A stretch of DNA of 64,000 nucleotides, taken from contig JBBELK010000985.1 in assembly GCA_037783545.1 (NCBI GenBank), positions 1 to 64,000 of the forward strand, read 5' to 3'. The position numbers were made by a program, and so were the translations under genes. Source of the DNA: Henricia sp. BOLD:AAB3569. Taxonomy: Eukaryota; Echinodermata; Asteroidea; Spinulosida; Echinasteridae. The notes beneath the pieces are model-generated. The model saw only the letters and a program-made list of their open reading frames with translations. It made no database searches and was not told the origin of the DNA. Below, piece by piece: positions 10,107 through 22,841 of this stretch (the stretch's first letter is position 1; every line of letters starts with the position of its first letter).

Positions 10107-13100
10107 TCACGCAAACCGTGGCTGTCTGTACACACCTCTTTGGGGTACTCCTGAGTTGTGCGCATGCTCAGTCATTCGGACTGTCGTTAACGCACCGCAG
10201 TTTGGCTCGGCAATTTGGTCAAAGTGTGGTCCAAACGTCGGCAAATTTGGAGGTCGAAAAATGTTCCGACGAACTTCAAATTTTGCATGCCCTAAACTCT
10301 CTATATTGCGCACTTGTCATAAAAAATTGACAGACTTTCGCCGGGAAATGGCAGAGAAATTTCAAAGTTTAGAAAAAACTGGGTTGAGGCTTCCTGACTG
10401 CTCTCACGCAAACCGTGGCTGTCTGTACACACCTCTTTGGGGTACTCCTGAGTTGTGCGCATGCTCAGTCATTCGGACTGTCGTTAACGCACCGCAGTTT
10501 GGCTCGGCAATTTGGTCAAAGTGTGGTCCAAACGTCGGCAAATTTGGAGGTCGAAAAATGTTCCGACGAACTTCAAATTTTGCATGCCCTAAACTCTCTA
10601 TATTGCGCACTTGTCATACAAAAATTGACAGACTTTCGCCGTGAAATGGCAGAGAAATTTCAAAGTTTAGAAAAAAATGGGTTGAGGCTTCCTGACTGCT
10701 CTCACGCAAACCGTGGCTGTCTGTACACACCTCTTTGGGGTACTCCTGAGTTGTGCGCATGCTCAGTCATTCGGACTGTCGTTAACGCACCGCAGTTTGG
10801 CTCGGCAATTTGGTCAAAGTGTGGTCCAAACGTCGGCAAATTTGGAGGTCGAAAAATGTTCCGACGAACTTCAAATTTTGCATGCCCTAAACTCTCTATA
10901 TTGCGCACTTGTCATAAAAAATTGACAGACTTTCGCCGGGAAATGGCAGAGAAATTTCAAAGTTTAGAAAAAACTGGGTTGAGGCTTCCTGACTGCTCTC
11001 ACGCAAACCGTGGCTGTCTGTACACACCTCTTTGGGGTACTCCTGAGTTGTGCGCATGCTCAGTCATTCGGACTGTCGTTAACGCACCGCAGTTTGGCTC
11101 GGCAATTTGGTCAAAGTGTGGTCCAAACGTCGGCAAATTTGGAGGTCGAAAAATGTTCCGACGAACTTCAAATTTTGCATGCCCTAAACTCTCTATATTG
11201 CGCACTTGTCATAAAAAAATTGACAGACTTTCGCCGTGAAATGGCAGAGAAATTTCAAAGTTTAGAAAAAAATGGGTTGAGGCTTCCTGACTGCTCTCAC
11301 GCAAACCGTGGCTGTCTGTACACACCTCTTTGGGGTACTCCTGAGTTGTGCGCATGCTCAGTCATTCGGACTGTCGTTAACGCACCGGAGTTTGGCTCGG
11401 CAATTTGGTCAAAGTGTGGTCCAAACGTCGGCAAATTTGGAGGTCGAAAAATGTTCCGACGAACTTCAAATTTTGCATGCCCTAAACTCTCTATATTGCG
11501 CACTTGTCATAAAAAATTGACAGACTTTCGCCGGGAAATGGCAGAGAAATTTCAAAGTTTAGAAAAAACTGGGTTGAGGCTTCCTGACTGCTCTCACGCA
11601 AACCGTGGCTGTCTGTACACACCTCTTTGGGGTACTCCTGAGTTGTGCGCATGCTCAGTCATTCGGACTGTCGTTAACGCACCGCAGTTTGGCTCGGCAA
11701 TTTGGTCAAAGTGTGGTCCAAACGTCGGCAAATTTGGAGGTCGAAAAATGTTCCGACGAACTTCAAATTTTGCATGCCCTAAACTCTCTATATTGCGCAC
11801 TTGTCATAAAAAAATTGACAGACTTTCGCCGTGAAATGGCAGATAAATTTCAAAGTTTAGAAAAAACTGGGTTGAGGCTTCCTGACTGCTCTCACGCAAA
11901 CCGTGGCTGTCTGTACACACCTCTTTGGGGTACTCCTGAGTTGTGCGCATGCTCAGTCATTCGGACTGTCGTTAACGCACCGCAGTTTGGCTCGGCAATT
12001 TGGTCAAAGTGTGGTCCAAACGTCGGCAAATTTGGAGGTCGAAAAATGTTCCGACGAACTTCAAATTTTGCATGCCCTAAACTCTCTATATTGCGCACTT
12101 GTCATAAAAAATTGACAGACTTTCGCCGGGAAATGGCAGAGAAATTTCAAAGTTTAGAAAAAACTGGGTTGAGGCTTCCTGACTGCTCTCACGCAAACCG
12201 TGGCTGTCTGTACACACCTCTTTGGGGTACTCCTGAGTTGTGCGCATGCTCAGTCATTCGGACTGTCGTTAACGCACCGCAGTTTGGCTCGGCAATTTGG
12301 TCAAAGTGTGGTCCAAACGTCGGCAAATTTGGAGGTCGAAAAATGTTCCGACGAACTTCAAATTTTGCATGCCCTAAACTCTCTATATTGCGCACTTGTC
12401 ATACAAAAATTGACAGACTTTCGCCGTGAAATGGCAGAGAAATTTCAAAGTTTAGAAAAAAATGGGTTGAGGCTTCCTGACTGCTCTCACGCAAACCGTG
12501 GCTGTCTGTACACACCTCTTTGGGGTACTCCTGAGTTGTGCGCATGCTCAGTCATTCGGACTGTCGTTAACGCACCGCAGTTTGGCTCGGCAATTTGGTC
12601 AAAGTGTGGTCCAAACGTCGGCAAATTTGGAGGTCGAAAAATGTTCCGACGAACTTCAAATTTTGCATGCCCTAAACTCTCTATATTGCGCACTTGTCAT
12701 AAAAAATTGACAGACTTTCGCCGGGAAATGGCAGAGAAATTTCAAAGTTTAGAAAAAACTGGGTTGAGGCTTCCTGACTGCTCTCACGCAAACCGTGGCT
12801 GTCTGTACACACCTCTTTGGGGTACTCCTGAGTTGTGCGCATGCTCAGTCATTCGGACTGTCGTTAACGCACCGCAGTTTGGCTCGGCAATTTGGTCAAA
12901 GTGTGGTCCAAACGTCGGCAAATTTGGAGGTCGAAAAATGTTCCGACGAACTTCAAATTTTGCATGCCCTAAACTCTCTATATTGCGCACTTGTCATAAA
13001 CAAATTGACAGACTTTCGCCGGGAAATGGCAGAGAAATTTCAAAGTTTAGAAAAAACTGGGTTGAGGCTTCCTGACTGCTCTCACGCAAACCGTGGCTGT

Positions 13101-13378
13101 CTGTACACACCTCTTTGGGGTACTCCTGAGTTGTGCGCATGCTCAGTCATTCGGACTGTCGTTAACGCACCGCAGTTTGGCTCGGCAATTTGGTCAAAGT
13201 GTGGTCCAAACGTCGGCAAATTTGGAGGTCGAAAAATGTTCCGACGAACTTCAAATTTTGCATGCCCTAAACTCTCTATATTGCGCACTTGTCATAAAAA
13301 ATTGACAGACTTTCGCCGGGAAATGGCAGAGAAATTTCAAAGTTTAGAAAAAACTGGGTTGAGGCTTCCTGACTGCTC
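9809..13378 (+). repeat. 595-bp dimeric higher-order repeat, six copies
   Basis: Dimers start at 9809, 10404, 10999, 11594, 12189 and 12784, spaced exactly 595 bp. In each dimer the first unit is 298 bp with an insertion in the A-run after CAT (CATAAAAAAATTG, CATACAAAAATTG or CATAAACAAATTG), usually with CGCCGTGAAAT, and the second is a 297-bp unit with CGCCGGGAAAT and an AAAAAACTGGG tail. The sub-variants alternate among copies; CATACAAAAATTG appears near 10617, 12401 and 13591, hinting at a partial tetramer (1190 bp) within the dimers. AGATAAATTTC tails near 11842 and 13626 also recur. Confidence 0.9.
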
Positions 13379-13676
13379 TCACGCAAACCGTGGCTGTCTG
13401 TACACACCTCTTTGGGGTACTCCTGAGTTGTGCGCATGCTCAGTCATTCGGACTGTCGTTAACGCACCGCAGTTTGGCTCGGCAATTTGGTCAAAGTGTG
13501 GTCCAAACGTCGGCAAATTTGGAGGTCGAAAAATGTTCCGACGAACTTCAAATTTTGCATGCCCTAAACTCTCTATATTGCGCACTTGTCATACAAAAAT
13601 TGACAGACTTTCGCCGTGAAATGGCAGATAAATTTCAAAGTTTAGAAAAAACTGGGTTGAGGCTTCCTGACTGCTC

Positions 13677-14865
13677 TCACGCAAACCGTGGCTGTCTGTA
13701 CACACCTCTTTGGGGTACTCCTGAGTTGTGCGCATGCTCAGTCATTCGGACTGTCGTTAACGCACCGCAGTTTGGCTCGGCAATTTGGTCAAAGTGTGGT
13801 CCAAACGTCGGCAAATTTGGAGGTCGAAAAATGTTCCGACGAACTTCAAATTTTGCATGCCCTAAACTCTCTATATTGCGCACTTGTCATAAAAAATTGA
13901 CAGACTTTCGCCGGGAAATGGCAGAGAAATTTCAAAGTTTAGAAAAAACTGGGTTGAGGCTTCCTGACTGCTCTCACGCAAACCGTGGCTGTCTGTACAC
14001 ACCTCTTTGGGGTACTCCTGAGTTGTGCGCATGCTCAGTCATTCGGACTGTCGTTAACGCACCGCAGTTTGGCTCGGCAATTTGGTCAAAGTGTGGTCCA
14101 AACGTCGGCAAATTTAGAGGTCCAAAAATGTTCCGACGAACTTCAAATTTTGCATGCCCTAAACTCTCTATATTGCGCACTTGTCATAAACAATTGACAG
14201 ACTTTCGCCGGGAAATGGCAGAGAAATTTCAAAATTTAGAAAAAACTGGGTTGAGGCTTCCTGACTGCTCTCACGCAAACCGTGGCTGTCTGTACACACC
14301 TCTTTGGGGTACTCCTGAGTTGTGCGCATGCTCAGTCATTCGGACTGTCGTTAACGCACCGCAGTTTGGCTCGGCAATTTGGTCAAAGTGTGGTCCAAAC
14401 GTCGGCAAATTTGGAGGTCGAAAAATGTTCCGACGAACTTCAAATTTTGCATGCCCTAAACTCTCTATATTGCGCACTTGTCATAAAAAATTGACAGACT
14501 TTCGCCGGGAAATGGCAGAGAAATTTCAAAGTTTAGAAAAAACTGGGTTGAGGCTTCCTGACTGCTCTCACGCAAACCGTGGCTGTCTGTACACACCTCT
14601 TTGGGGTACTCCTGAGTTGTGCGCATGCTCAGTCATTCGGACTGTCGTTAACGCACCGCAGTTTGGCTCGGCAATTTGGTCAAAGTGTGGTCCAAACGTC
14701 GGCAAATTTGGAGGTCGAAAAATGTTCCGACGAACTTCAAATTTTGCATGCCCTAAACTCTCTATATTGCGCACTTGTCATAAAAAAATTGACAGACTTT
14801 CGCCGTGAAATGGCAGAGAAATTTCAAAGTTTAGAAAAAAATGGGTTGAGGCTTCCTGACTGCTC
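13677..14865 (+). repeat. Four-unit block, copy 2 (of 8918-10106)
   Basis: Units at 13677, 13974, 14271 and 14568 match 8918, 9215, 9512 and 9809 at an offset of 4759 bp, including the diagnostic unit with AAATTTAGAGGTCCAAAAATG near 14112 and the CAAAATTTAG tail near 14232. The flanks on both sides differ from copy 1: upstream here carries AGATAAATTTC, downstream carries CGAAAATTGTTCC. The match therefore looks like a discrete four-unit transfer, although the dimer blocks between the copies blur the limits. Confidence 0.87.
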
Positions 14866-17838
14866 TCACGCAAACCGTGGCTGTCTGTACACACCTCTTT
14901 GGGGTACTCCTGAGTTGTGCGCATGCTCAGTCATTCGGACTGTCGTTAACGCACCGCAGTTTGGCTCGGCAATTTGGTCAAAGTGTGGTCCAAACGTCGG
15001 CAAATTTGGAGGTCGAAAATTGTTCCGACGAACTTCAAATTTTGCATGCCCTAAACTCTCTATATTGCGCACTTGTCATAAACAATTGACAGACTTTCGC
15101 CGGGAAATGGCAGAGAAATTTCAAAGTTTAGAAAAAACTGGGTTGAGGCTTCCTGACTGCTCTCACGCAAACCGTGGCTGTCTGTACACACCTCTTTGGG
15201 GTACTCCTGAGTTGTGCGCATGCTCAGTCATTCGGACTGTCGTTAACGCACCGCAGTTTGGCTCGGCAATTTGGTCAAAGTGTGGTCCAAACGTCGGCAA
15301 ATTTGGAGGTCGAAAAATGTTCCGACGAACTTCAAATTTTGCATGCCCTAAACTCTCTATATTGCGCACTTGTCATAAAAAAATTGACAGACTTTCGCCG
15401 TGAAATGGCAGATAAATTTCAAAGTTTAGAAAAAAATGGGTTGAGGCTTCCTGACTGCTCTCACGCAAACCGTGGCTGTCTGTACACACCTCTTTGGGGT
15501 ACTCCTGAGTTGTGCGCATGCTCAGTCATTCGGACTGTCGTTAACGCACCGCAGTTTGGCTCGGCAATTTGGTCAAAGTGTGGTCCAAACGTCGGCAAAT
15601 TTGGAGGTCGAAAAATGTTCCGACGAACTTCAAATTTTGCATGCCCTAAACTCTCTATATTGCCCACTTGTCATAAACAATTGACAGACTTTCGCCGGGA
15701 AATGGCAGAGAAATTTCAAAGTTTAGAAAAAACTGGGTTGAGGCTTCCTGACTGCTCTCACGCAAACCGTGGCTGTCTGTACACACCTCTTTGGGGTACT
15801 CCTGTGTTGTGCGCATGCTCAGTCATTCGGACTGTCGTTAACGCACCGCAGTTTGGCTCGGCAATTCGGTCAAAGTGTGGTCCAAACGTCGGCAAATTTA
15901 GAGGTCGAAAAATGTTCCGACGAACTTCAAATTTTGCATGCCCTAAACTCTCTATATTGCGCACTTGTCATAAACAATTGACAGACTTTCGCCGGGAAAT
16001 GGCAGAGAAATTTCAAAGTTTAGAAAAAACTGGGTTGAGGCTTCCTGACTGCTCTCACGTAAACCGTGGCTGTCTGTACACACCTCTTTGGGGTACTCCT
16101 GAGTTGTGCGCATGCTCAGTCATTCGGACTGTCGTTAACGCACCGCAGTTTGGCTCGGCAATTTGGTCAAAGTGTGGTCCAAACGTCGGCAAATTTGGAG
16201 GTCGAAAAATGTTCCGACGAACTTCAAATTTTGCATGCCCTAAACTCTCTATATTGCGCACTTGTCATAAAAAAATTGACAGACTTTCGCCGTGAAATGG
16301 CAGAGAAATTTCAAAGTTTAGAAAAAAATGGGTTGAGGCTTCCTGACTGCTCTCACGCAAACCGTGGCTGTCTGTACACACCTCTTTGGGGTACTCCTGA
16401 GTTGTGCGCATGCTCAGTCATTCGGACTGTCGTTAACGCACCGCAGTTTGGCTCGGCAATTTGGTCAAAGTGTGGTCCAAACGTCGGCAAATTTGGAGGT
16501 CGAAAATTGTTCCGACGAACTTCAAATTTTGCATGCCCTAAACTCTCTATATTGCGCACTTGTCATAAACAATTGACAGACTTTCGCCGGGAAATGGCAG
16601 AGAAATTTCAAAGTTTAGAAAAAACTGGGTTGAGGCTTCCTGACTGCTCTCACGCAAACCGTGGCTGTCTGTACACACCTCTTTGGGGTACTCCTGAGTT
16701 GTGCGCATGCTCAGTCATTCGGACTGTCGTTAACGCACCGCAGTTTGGCTCGGCAATTTGGTCAAAGTGTGGTCCAAACGTCGGCAAATTTGGAGGTCGA
16801 AAAATGTTCCGACGAACTTCAAATTTTGCATGCCCTAAACTCTCTATATTGCGCACTTGTCATAAAAAAATTGACAGACTTTCGCCGTGAAATGGCAGAT
16901 AAATTTCAAAGTTTAGAAAAAAATGGGTTGAGGCTTCCTGACTGCTCTCACGCAAACCGTGGCTGTCTGTACACACCTCTTTGGGGTACTCCTGAGTTGT
17001 GCGCATGCTCAGTCATTCGGACTGTCGTTAACGCACCGCAGTTTGGCTCGGCAATTTGGTCAAAGTGTGGTCCAAACGTCGGCAAATTTGGAGGTCGAAA
17101 AATGTTCCGACGAACTTCAAATTTTGCATGCCCTAAACTCTCTATATTGCGCACTTGTCATAAACAATTGACAGACTTTCGCCGGGAAATGGCAGAGAAA
17201 TTTCAAAGTTTAGAAAAAACTGGGTTGAGGCTTCCTGACTGCTCTCACGCAAATCGTGGCTGTCTGTACACACCTCTTTGGGGTACTCCTGTGTTGTGCG
17301 CATGCTCAGTCATTCGGACTGTCGTTAACGCACCGCAGTTTGGCTCGGCAATTCGGTCAAAGTGTGGTCCAAACGTCGGCAAATTTAGAGGTCGAAAAAT
17401 GTTCCGACGAACTTCAAATTTTGCATGCCCTAAACTCTCTATATTGCGCACTTGTCATAAACAATTGACAGACTTTCGCCGGGAAATGGCAGAGAAATTT
17501 CAAAGTTTAGAAAAAACTGGGTTGAGGCTTCCTGACTGCTCTCACGCAAACCGTGGCTGTCTGTACACACCTCTTTGGGGTACTCCTGAGTTGTGCGCAT
17601 GCTCAGTCATTCGGACTGTCGTTAACGCACCGCAGTTTGGCTCGGCAATTTGGTCAAAGTGTGGTCCAAACGTCGGCAAATTTGGAGGTCGAAAAATGTT
17701 CCGACGAACTTCAAATTTTGCATGCCCTAAACTCTCTATATTGCGCACTTGTCATAAAAAATTGACAGACTTTCGCCGGGAAATGGCAGAGAATTTTCAA
17801 AGTTTAGAAAAAACTGGGTTGAGGCTTCCTGACTGCTC
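14866..17838 (+). repeat. Pentameric higher-order repeat, two copies (about 1487 bp)
   Basis: Copies run 14866-16352 and 16353-17838. Shared markers in order: unit 1 CGAAAATTGTTCC (near 15016 and 16503); unit 2 seven A plus AGATAAATTTC (near 15412 and 16897); unit 4 CCTGTGTTGTGC, AATTCGGTC and AAATTTAGAGG (near 15802-15903 and 17289-17390). Copy-specific changes include TTGCCCACTTG near 15660, TCACGTAAACC near 16056 and AAATCGTGG near 17252. The last unit of copy 2 lacks the seventh A and carries GAGAATTTTC, so its tail has been exchanged or mutated. Confidence 0.88.
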
Positions 17839-19026
17839 TCACGCAAACCGTGGCTGTCTGTACACACCTCTTTGAGGTACTCCTGAGTTGTGCGCATGCT
17901 CAGTCATTCGGACTGTCGTTAACGCACCGCAGTTTGGCTCGGCAATTTGGTCAAAGTGTGGTCCAAACGTCGGCAAATTTGGAGGTCGAAAAATGTTCCG
18001 ACGAACTTCAAATTTTGCATGCCCTAAACTCTCTATATTGCGCACTTGTCATAACAAATTGACAGACTTTCGCCGTGAAATGGCAGATAAATTTCAAAGT
18101 TTAGAAAAAAATGGGTTGAGGCTTCCTGACTGCTCTCACGCAAACCGTGGCTGTCTGTACACACCTCTTTGGGGTACTCCTGAGTTGTGCGCATGCTCAG
18201 TCATTCGGACTGTCGTTAACGCACCGCAGTTTGGCTCGGCAATTTGGTCAAAGTGTGGTCCAAACGTCGGCAAATTTGGAGGTCGACAAATGTTCCGACG
18301 AACTTCAAATTTTGCATGCCCTAAACTCTCTATATTGCGCACTTGTCATAAAAAATTGACAGACTTTCGCCGGGAAATGGCAGAGAAATTTCAAAGTTTA
18401 GAAAAAACTGGGTTGAGGCTTCCTGACTGCTCTTACGCAAACCGTGGCTGTCTGTACACACCTCTTTGGGGTACTCCTGAGTTGTGCGCATGCTCAGTCA
18501 TTCGGACTGTCGTTAACGCACCGCAGTTTGGCTCGGCAATTTGGTCAAAGTGTGGTCCAAACGTCGGCAAATTTGGAGGTCGAAAAATGTTCCGACGAAC
18601 TTCAAATTTTGCATGCCCTAAACTCTCTATATTGCGCACTTGTCATAACAAATTGACAGACTTTCGCCGTGAAATGGCAGATAAATTTCAAAGTTTAGAA
18701 AAAAATGGGTTGAGGCTTCCTGACTGCTCTCACGCAAACCGTGGCTGTCTGTACACACCTCTTTGGGGTACTCCTGAGTTGTGCGCATGCTCAGTCATTC
18801 GGACTGTCGTTAACGCACCGCAGTTTGGCTCGGCAATTTGGTCAAAGTGTGGTCCAAACGTCGGCAAATTTGGAGGTCGACAAATGTTCCGACGAACTTC
18901 AAATTTTGCATGCCCTAAACTCTCTATATTGCGCACTTGTCATAAAAAATTGACAGACTTTCGCCGGGAAATGGCAGAGAAATTTCAAAGTTTAGAAAAA
19001 ACTGGGTTGAGGCTTCCTGACTGCTC
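17839..19026 (+). repeat. 594-bp dimers, two copies
   Basis: Dimers 17839-18432 and 18433-19026. The first unit of each has CATAACAAATTG, CGCCGTGAAAT and AGATAAATTTC; the second has GGTCGACAAATG in place of GGTCGAAAAATG, which creates a GTCGAC (SalI) site. The same unit pair recurs at 20489-21082, 23733-24326 and 29613-30206. A stop codon (TGA, 17873-17875) interrupts the open frame in the first unit only. Confidence 0.87.
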
Positions 19027-19324
19027 TAACGCAAACCGTGGCTGTCTGTACACACCTCTTTGGGGTACTCCTGAGTTGTGCGCATGCTCAGTCATTCGGA
19101 CTGTCGTTAACGCACCGCAGTTTGGCTCGGCAATTTGGTCAAAGTGTGGTCCAAACGTCGGCAAATTTGGAGGTCGAAAAATGTTCCGACGAACTTCAAA
19201 TTTTGCATGCCCTAAACTCTCTATATTGCGCACTTGTCATAAAAAAATTGACAGACTTTCGCCGGGAAATGGCAGAGAAATTTCAAAGTTTAGAAAAAAC
19301 TGGGTTGAGGCTTCCTGACTGCTC

Positions 19325-19597
19325 TCACGCAAACCGTGGCTGTCTGTACACACCTCTTTGGGGTACTCCTGAGTTGTGCGCATGCTCAGTCATTCAGACT
19401 GTCGTTAACGCACCGCAGTTTGGCTCGGCAATTTGGTCAAAGTGTGGTCCAAAAATGTTCCGACGAACTTCAAATGTTGCATGCCCTAAACTCTCTATAT
19501 TGCGCACTTGTCATAAACAATTGACAGACTTTCGCCGGGAAATGGCAGAGAAATTTCAAAGTTTAGAAAAAACTGGGTTGAGGCTTCCTGACTGCTC
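19325..19597 (+). repeat. 273-bp unit with 24-bp internal deletion
   Basis: The unit reads GGTCCAAAAATGTTCC, lacking the 24 bp that normally separate GGTCCAAA from GGTCGAAA. Those two imperfect 8-bp direct repeats are exactly 24 bp apart in the consensus, so slippage or recombination between them explains the loss. The unit also has CATTCAGAC and TTCAAATGTTGC. Equivalent 273-bp units are at 21381-21653, 24625-24897, 26384-26656, 30505-30777 and 31967-32239. Confidence 0.93.
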
Positions 19598-21380
19598 TCA
19601 CGCAAACCGTGGCTGTCTGTACACACCTCTTTGGGGTACTCCTGAGTTGTGCGCATGCTCAGTCATTCGGACTGTCGTTAATGCACCGCAGTTTGGCTCG
19701 GCAATTTGGTCAAAGTGTGGTCCAAACGTCGGCAAATTTGGAGGTCGAAAAATGTTCCGACGAACTTCAAATTTTGCATGCCCTAAACTCTCTATATTGC
19801 GCACTTGTCATAAAAAATTGACAGACTTTCGCCGGGAAATGGCAGAGAAATTTCAAAGTTTAGAAAAAACTGGGTTGAGGCTTCCTGACTGCTCTTACGC
19901 AAACCGTGGCTGTCTGTACACACCTCTTTGGGGTACTCCTGAGTTGTGCGCATGCTCAGTCATTCGGACTGTCGTTAACGCACCGCAGTTTGGCTCGGCA
20001 ATTTGGTCAAAGTGTGGTCCAAACGTCGGCAAATTTGGAGGTCGAAAAATGTTCCGACGAACTTCAAATTTTGCATGCCCTAAACTCTCTATATTGCGCA
20101 CTTGTCATAAACAATTGACAGACTTTCGCCGGGAAATGGCAGAGAAATTTCAAAGTTTAGAAAAAACTGGGTTGAGGCTTCCTGACTGCTCTCACGCAAA
20201 CCGTGGCTGTCTGTACACACCTCTTTGGGGTACTCCTGAGTTGTGCGCATGCTCAGTCATTCGGACTGTCGTTAACGCACCGCAGTTTGGCTCGGCAATT
20301 TGGTCAAAGTGTGGTCCAAACGTCGGCAAATTTGGAGGTCGAAAAATGTTCCGACGAACTTCAAATTTTGCATGCCCTAAACTCTCTATATTGCGCACTT
20401 GTCATAAAAAATTGACAGACTTTCGCCGGGAAATGGCAGAGAATTTTCAAAGTTTAGAAAAAACTGGGTTGAGGCTTCCTGACTGCTCTCACGCAAACCG
20501 TGGCTGTCTGTACACACCTCTTTGGGGTACTCCTGAGTTGTGCGCATGCTCAGTCATTCGGACTGTCGTTAACGCACCGCAGTTTGGCTCGGCAATTTGG
20601 TCAAAGTGTGGTCCAAACGTCGGCAAATTTGGAGGTCGAAAAATGTTCCGACGAACTTCAAATTTTGCATGCCCTAAACTCTCTATATTGCGCACTTGTC
20701 ATAACAAATTGACAGACTTTCGCCGTGAAATGGCAGATAAATTTCAAAGTTTAGAAAAAAATGGGTTGAGGCTTCCTGACTGCTCTCACGCAAACCGTGG
20801 CTGTCTGTACACACCTCTTTGGGGTACTCCTGAGTTGTGCGCATGCTCAGTCATTCGGACTGTCGTTAACGCACCGCAGTTTGGCTCGGCAATTTGGTCA
20901 AAGTGTGGTCCAAACGTCGGCAAATTTGGAGGTCGACAAATGTTCCGACGAACTTCAAATTGTGCATGCCCTAAACTCTCTATATTGCGCACTTGTCATA
21001 AAAAATTGACAGACTTTCGCCGGGAAATGGCAGAGAAATTTCAAAGTTTAGAAAAAACTGGGTTGAGGCTTCCTGACTGCTCTCACGCAAACCGTGGCTG
21101 TCTGTACACACCTCTTTGGGGTACTCCTGAGTTGTGCGCATGCTCAGTCATTCGGACTGTCGTTAACGCACCGCAGTTTGGCTCGGCAATTTGGTCAAAG
21201 TGTGGTCCAAACGTCGGCAAATTTGGAGGTCGAAAAATGTTCCGACGAACTTCAAATTTTGCATGCCCTAAACTCTCTATATTGCGCACTTGTCATAAAA
21301 AAATTGACAGACTTTCGCCGGGAAATGGCAGAGAAATTTCAAAGTTTAGAAAAAACTGGGTTGAGGCTTCCTGACTGCTC

Positions 21381-21653
21381 TCACGCAAACCGTGGCTGTC
21401 TGTACACACCTCTTTGGGGTACTCCTGAGTTGTGCGCATGCTCAGTCATTCGGACTGTCGTTAACGCACCGCAGTTTGGCTCGGCAATTTTGTCAAAGTG
21501 TGGTCCAAAAATGTTCCGACGAACTTCAAATTTTGCATGCCCTAAACTCTCTATATTGCGCACTTGTCATAAACAATTGACAGACTTTCGCCGGGAAATG
21601 GCAGAGAAATTTCAAAGTTTAGAAAAAACTGGGTTGAGGCTTCCTGACTGCTC
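21381..21653 (+). repeat. 273-bp unit with 24-bp internal deletion
   Basis: Same 24-bp deletion as at 19325, but this copy has CATTCGGAC rather than CATTCAGAC and reads AATTTTGTC in place of AATTTGGTC. It is therefore either a recombinant or a separate branch of the same lineage. The preceding unit (21083) is a 298-bp seven-A unit, as for every other 273-bp unit. Confidence 0.92.
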
Positions 21654-22544
21654 TCACGCAAACCGTGGCTGTCTGTACACACCTCTTTGGGGTACTCCTG
21701 AGTTGTGCGCATGCTCAGTCATTCGGACTGTCGTTAACGCACCGCAGTTTGGCTCGGCAATTTGGTCAAAGTGTGGTCCAAACGTCGGCAAATTTAGAGG
21801 TCGAAAAATGTTCCGACGAACTTCAAATTTTGCATGCCCTAAACTCTCTATATTGCGCACTTGTCATAAACAATTGACAGACTTTCGCCGGGAAATGGCA
21901 GAGAAATTTCAAAGTTTAGAAAAAACTGGGTTGAGGCTTCCTGACTGCTCTCACGCAAACCGTGGCTGTCTGTACACACCTCTTTGGGGTACTCCTGAGT
22001 TGTGCGCATGCTCAGTCATTCGGACTGTCGTTAACGCACCGCAGTTTGGCTCGGCAATTTGGTCAAAGTGTGGTCCAAACGTCGGCAAATTTGGAGGTCG
22101 AAAAATGTTCCGACGAACTTCAAATTTTGCATGCCCTAAACTCTCTATATTGCGCACTTGTCATAAAAAATTGACAGACTTTCGCCGGGAAATGGCAGAG
22201 AATTTTCAAAGTTTAGAAAAAACTGGGTTGAGGCTTCCTGACTGCTCTCACGCAAACCGTGGCTGTCTGTACACACCTCTTTGGGGTACTCCCGAGTTGT
22301 GCGCATGCTCAGTCATTCGGACTGTCGTTAACGCACCGCAGTTTGGCTCGGCAATTTGGTCAAAGTGTGGTCCAAACGTCGGCAAATTTGGAGGTCGAAA
22401 AATGTTCCGACGAACTTCAAATTTTGCATGCCCTAAACTCTCTATATTGCGCACTTGTCATAAAAAATTGACAGACTTTCGCCGGGAAATGGCAGAGAAA
22501 TTTCAAAGTTTAGAAAAAACTGGGTTGAGGCTTCCTGACTGCTC

Positions 22545-22841
22545 TCACGCAAACCGTGGCTGTCTGTCCACACCTCTTTGGGGTACTCCTGAGTTGTGCG
22601 CATGCTCAGTCATTCGGACTGTCGTTACAAACCGCAGTTTGGCTCGGCAATTTTGTCAAAGTGTGGTCCAAACGTCGGCAAATTTGGAGGTCGAAAAATG
22701 TTCCGACGAACTTCAAATTTTGCATGCCCTAAACTCTCTATATTGCGCACTTGTCATAAAAAATTGACAGACTTTCGCCGGGAAATGGCAGAGAAATTTC
22801 AAAGTTTAGAAAAAAACTGGGTTGAGGCTTCCTGACTGCTC
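22545..22841 (+). repeat. Variant unit with GTCGTTACAAACCGC
   Basis: Has TGTCTGTCCACACC and GTCGTTACAAACCGC in place of GTCGTTAACGCACCGC (net minus one base, destroying the HpaI site), plus AATTTTGTC. Copies at 28723-29018 (296 bp) and 33713-34009 share these changes. In this copy and at 33713 an extra A in the last A-run restores 297 bp. It is the last unit of a four-unit module present three times. Confidence 0.9.
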
